From Acidobacteriota bacterium (lineage in GTDB: Bacteria; Acidobacteriota; Terriglobia; Bryobacterales; Bryobacteraceae): 9,126 bases of DNA. The stretch spans positions 1-9,126 of the forward strand of contig CANNLB010000043.1 in the NCBI GenBank assembly GCA_947505565.1. Direction: 5' to 3'. The notes below the pieces were generated by a model, which saw only the letters and a list, made by a program, of their open reading frames with translations, did not search any database and was not told where the DNA came from. The position numbers and the translations under genes were made by a program. Shown piece by piece: positions 5,705 to 9,126 of this stretch; position 1 is the first letter of the stretch, and each line of letters opens with the position of its first letter.

Positions 5705-8700
5705 TTCGAGCACCTCAAAGGCGTCGCCACCGCAGATCCGCTCGATTTCGGCCTTGAATTCTTTGTCGGGACGGACGCGGAAAGGGACGTCCATCATGGC
5801 GATGAAGTCATACGGTTTTTCGAGTTTCAGCCGGACTTGCGCGTTGCCGGGCTTCCGTTCGAAGAGGGTTCGGAGCTCCGCGGCGGGGTCGATTCCGTTT
5901 GACTCGCGAATGCGGACACGGATCGCGATGATGCTCGGGAGCTTGACGAGCGCCTTGGCTAAGGGAACGAGTTCCTGGAGGCTGACCTTGGGCGCGGAGC
6001 CTTCTTCGGGCATCACCTTGCAAACGGCCATGACGGGGAGATCGTCGGTGAGGTACTGGTTCAGTTCCTCCATTTTGCTGGCGAAGCACATGGCTTCGAG
6101 GCTGCCCTTCTGGTCTTCCAGGCGCATGGCAGCCCAGAGTTCCCCCTTCTTATTCCGGCGCTTTTGAATGCCGGTGAGGATGCCGCAGAGCCGGACTTCT
6201 TCGTGCTTCTGACACGCGTCGAGTCCGTCGCTCGAGTGGGTTTGGAGTTCAGAGATTTTGTCGGCGAAGACGTCGAGGGGGTGCCCCGTGACATAGAAGC
6301 CGATCATCTCTTTTTCGCCGTTGAGTTTTTCGGTTTGGGACCAGTCCTTCACGTTGGGCAAGGGCTCGGCGGGCGCGTCCTCAGCCGGGCCCCCGAAGAG
6401 GTCGCCGAAGAGCCCGCCCTGGCCGCTGTCTTTATCCTTTTTCGTCCGCTGCCCATGGTCCATGGCGCGGTCAATCATCGCGAACAACTGGCTACGGGTG
6501 CCGTCGAGGCTATCCATCGCTCCAGCCTTGATGAGGGATTCGAGCGCCCGCTTGTTGACGGCGCCGACGTCGACACTTTCGCAGAAATTGAAGAAGCTTT
6601 TGAAATTGCCGACTTGTGCGCGAGCCGCGAGGATGGACTCGACGGCGCCCTGGCCGAGATTCTTGATGGCCCCAAGGCCGAAGCGAACGGCTTGGCCGTC
6701 GGGAGCGAAGCTGAGCAGGGAGGCGGCCACATCCGGGGGCAGAACCTTGATGCCCATATCCTTGCACTCGTTGATGTACTTGACGACCTTATCGGTGTTG
6801 CCCGTTTCCGAGGTGAGCAGGGCAGACATGAACTCGATCGTGTAGTGAGTTTTTAGATAAGCCGTGACCCAAGCCATGTAGGCATAGGCCGCCGAATGCG
6901 ATTTATTGAAGCCGTAGCCGGCGAACTGGGCCATGAGATCGAAGAGCTTGTCGGCCTTCTTTGCGTTGTGACCGAGTTTTGACGAACCGCTCAAGAAGCG
7001 CTGTTTTTGCTCGGCCATGGCGGAGGCCTCTTTCTTGCCCATGGCGCGGCGCAGCAGGTCCGCTTCGCCGAGGCTGTAGCCGGCGATGACGTTCGAAATC
7101 TGCATGACCTGCTCTTGATAAACGATCACGCCGTAGGTCTCGCCGAGCAGGGGTTCGAGTTCCTTGAAGTCGAAAACAACCTCCTTCTTGCCGTGTTTGC
7201 GGGCGATGAAGTCGTCGATCATGCCGCCCTGAATAGGGCCGGGGCGGTACAGAGCGTTGAGGGCGCAGAGGTCCTCGATCCGCTCGGGTTTGGAGCGGCG
7301 GAGAATATCCTGCATGCCGGAGGATTCGAACTGGAAGACGCCGGAGGTTCGCCCTTTCCAGAAGATCTCTTCATATGTTTTCTGGTCGTCGAGGGGGATG
7401 TCTTCCATGACCAGTTTGACGCCGTGGATGGCCTCGATGAGCTTGAGGGAGTCGTCGACGATGGAGAGGGTGGTGAGACCCAGGAAGTCCATCTTCAAGA
7501 GGCCTAGTTTCTCCAGGCCCGACATGTCGTACTGCGTGACAATTTCGTCTTTGTTTGTTTTGTAGAGCGGGACGAGGTCGCGGAGGGGTTGGGGCGAAAT
7601 GACGACGCCGGCGGCGTGGACGGAGGCGTTACGGGCCATGCCTTCGAGGCGCAGGGCGACCTCCATGACTTCCTTGACGCGGGGGTCGGCCTTGGCGGCC
7701 ATATCGAAGCCGGGCTCTTGCGCGAAGGCGTCCTTGAGCTTGATGTTAAGCGTGGGCGGGACGAGCTTGGTGAGCTTGTCGACCTCGGCGAAGGTCATAT
7801 CGAGCACGCGGCCGACGTCTTTGATGGCCGCTTTCGAACCCAGGGTTCCGAAGGTGATGATTTGGGCGACCTGTTCGCGGCCGTACTTTTCGGTGACGTA
7901 TTGAATCACCTTGCCGCGGCCCTTCGGCTCGAAGTCGGTATCGATATCGGGCATCGAGACGCGTTCCGGATTGAGGAACCGTTCAAAGAGCAGGCCGTAC
8001 TGGAGGGGGTCGATGTCGGTGATCTCCATGGCATAGGAGACGAGCGAGCCGGCGGCGGAGCCGCGCCCCGGGCCGACGGGAATGGACGATTGGCGGGCGT
8101 AGCGGATGAAGTCCCAGACGATGAGAAAGTAGCCGGAAAACTTCATCTGCTGGATCATCTTGATCTCGCGGCTGAGGCGTTCGGCGTAGGCCTCGAGGGG
8201 TTCGCGAAGGGTCCCTTTCTCGCGCATATGTTCCAGGCGGGGGCGGCGTTTTTCGAAGCCTTCGCGGCAGACATATTCGAAGTAGGTGTCGATCGAGTGC
8301 GTGGGCGGAACGTCGAACTTCGGGAAGGGCTCTTTCACCTTCTCGAGCGCGACTTTGCAGCGCATGGCGATTTCGTAGGGCGAGCGGAGGGCGGAAGGGT
8401 AGTCGCCGAAGATCTTCTCCATTTCGGCCTTCGACTTCATGTAGAACTCGGGCTGATCCCAGTGCATGCGGTTGGGATCGGACACGGTTTTGCCGGTCGA
8501 GATACACATGAAGAGTTCGTGGGCGCGGGCGTCATCCTTGCGCAGATAGTGCGAGTCGTTGGTGGCGACGAGGGGGATGCCCATCTCCGCCGAGAGGCGG
8601 GCGACTCCGGGGATGAGGCGTTTATCCTGCTCCAGACCGTGGTCTTGCAGTTCGAGGAAGAAGTTGTTTTGGCCGAAGATTTCGGTGTAGGTGCCAGCGA

Positions 8701-9126
8701 GATCGCGGGCTTTGGCGTAGTTGTCGCCGAGGAGCGCTTCGTTGAGATCGCCGCGGAGACAGGCCGAGAGGCAGATGATGCCTTTCGAATGCTGGGCGAG
8801 CAGATCCTTGTCGACGCGGGGCTTATAGTAGAAGCCTTCGAGGTAGCCGGTCGAGACCAGTTTGATGAGATTGCGGTAGCCTTCCTGGTTTTCGCAGAGC
8901 AGGACCAAGTGGTTGTAGCGATCGTTTTCGGTGCGGGACTTGTGGCCGTTCTGATTGACGTAGACCTCGCAGCCAAAAACGGGATGGATGCCTTTATCTT
9001 TGGCGGCGTTGTGAAACTCGACGGCGCCGAACATGTTGCCGTGGTCGGTCATGGCGACGGCGGGCTGTTCGAGCTCCGCGGTGAGCTTCATGAGCTGCTT
9101 GATTTCGCATGCGCCGTCGAGCAACG
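5696..9126 (-). CDS. dnaE: DNA polymerase III subunit alpha, nearly complete; N-terminal residues outside the window
   Basis: Catalytic alpha subunit of the replicative DNA polymerase. The frame runs off the right edge; the visible TTG at 9124 is an internal Leu of the usual SLLDGA motif, so only about 10-15 residues are missing. Numbering from that Leu, 1142 residues are present, close to the family's usual length. The PHP domain (about 1-280) has TDHGN (26-30), GCEVY (51-55), His72, LSAC (119-122) and NDSH (189-192). The palm carries GPGRGSAAGS (351-360), PDIDTDF with catalytic Asp395 and Asp397, and the third Asp546 in KMDFLGL. The fingers contain LNALYRPGP (622-630), VYQEQVMQI and GYGFNKSHSAAYA. 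A helix-hairpin-helix region is around 819-836, a clamp-binding motif QGGLF is at 902-906, and an OB fold spans about 975-1040. The protein ends EVLEKA before TAG. This is the DnaE1 form, without the inserted exonuclease of PolC. No frameshift or missing catalytic residue is seen. Its promoter is outside the window. Confidence 0.97.
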   Translation of the reverse strand, partial: LLDGACEIKQLMKLTAELEQPAVAMTDHGNMFGAVEFHNAAKDKGIHPVFGCEVYVNQNGHKSRTENDRYNHLVLLCENQEGYRNLIKLVSTGYLEGFYYKPRVDKDLLAQHSKGIICLSACLRGDLNEALLGDNYAKARDLAGTYTEIFGQNNFFLELQDHGLEQDKRLIPGVARLSAEMGIPLVATNDSHYLRKDDARAHELFMCISTGKTVSDPNRMHWDQPEFYMKSKAEMEKIFGDYPSALRSPYEIAMRCKVALEKVKEPFPKFDVPPTHSIDTYFEYVCREGFEKRRPRLEHMREKGTLREPLEAYAERLSREIKMIQQMKFSGYFLIVWDFIRYARQSSIPVGPGRGSAAGSLVSYAMEITDIDPLQYGLLFERFLNPERVSMPDIDTDFEPKGRGKVIQYVTEKYGREQVAQIITFGTLGSKAAIKDVGRVLDMTFAEVDKLTKLVPPTLNIKLKDAFAQEPGFDMAAKADPRVKEVMEVALRLEGMARNASVHAAGVVISPQPLRDLVPLYKTNKDEIVTQYDMSGLEKLGLLKMDFLGLTTLSIVDDSLKLIEAIHGVKLVMEDIPLDDQKTYEEIFWKGRTSGVFQFESSGMQDILRRSKPERIEDLCALNALYRPGPIQGGMIDDFIARKHGKKEVVFDFKELEPLLGETYGVIVYQEQVMQISNVIAGYSLGEADLLRRAMGKKEASAMAEQKQRFLSGSSKLGHNAKKADKLFDLMAQFAGYGFNKSHSAAYAYMAWVTAYLKTHYTIEFMSALLTSETGNTDKVVKYINECKDMGIKVLPPDVAASLLSFAPDGQAVRFGLGAIKNLGQGAVESILAARAQVGNFKSFFNFCESVDVGAVNKRALESLIKAGAMDSLDGTRSQLFAMIDRAMDHGQRTKKDKDSGQGGLFGDLFGGPAEDAPAEPLPNVKDWSQTEKLNGEKEMIGFYVTGHPLDVFADKISELQTHSSDGLDACQKHEEVRLCGILTGIQKRRNKKGELWAAMRLEDQKGSLEAMCFASKMEELNQYLTDDLPVMAVCKVMPEEGSAPKVSLQELVPLAKALVKLPSIIAIRVRIRESNGIDPAAELRTLFERKPGNAQVRLKLEKPYDFIAMMDVPFRVRPDKEFKAEIERICGGDAFEVLEKA

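Noticed and set aside
1..9126. Search for CRISPR arrays, tRNA/rRNA genes, insertion sequences and tandem repeats
   Set aside because: No regularly spaced repeats, no tRNA-like cloverleaf sequence, no transposase and no matching terminal inverted repeats were seen on either strand.

Overview
The window is ordinary high-GC bacterial chromosome. It probably comes from an acidobacterium of the Solibacter/Bryobacter type. The main reason is a very large outer-membrane protein that joins a carboxypeptidase-regulatory-like domain to a TonB-receptor plug and barrel, an architecture greatly expanded in that group. This placement is inference; no rRNA or other phylogenetic marker was compared.

Layout: (1) The left edge cuts into a plus-strand gene for an Asp-box (BNR/Ycf48-like) beta-propeller protein. 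(2) A class I SAM-dependent methyltransferase follows on the same strand; its GTG start overlaps the propeller stop codon as GTGA. (3) 32 bases further on comes a 1266-residue TonB-dependent-receptor-like protein with its own Shine-Dalgarno sequence and signal peptide. (4) A 569-base stretch, 5127-5695, lies between two convergent genes and holds no convincing intact gene. (5) The rest is dnaE on the minus strand, encoding the replicative DNA polymerase III alpha subunit, cut by the right edge just short of its start codon.

The first three genes are co-directional and tightly spaced, so they could share a transcript, though nothing links their functions. dnaE is an unrelated housekeeping gene running toward them.

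No mobile element, CRISPR array, RNA gene or clearly new system was found. The observation most worth a second look is in the convergent gap. A minus-strand frame running from just after dnaE into the end of the receptor gene (5673 down to 5110) has three in-frame TGA codons and no TAA or TAG until its end. It includes a Cys/His cluster. A decayed gene is the most economical reading, chance is a real alternative, and selenocysteine or readthrough is a long shot. Smaller points are the pairing of all cysteines in the mature receptor, a 14-base palindrome over the dnaE stop codon, and a complete-looking PHP metal site in DnaE.
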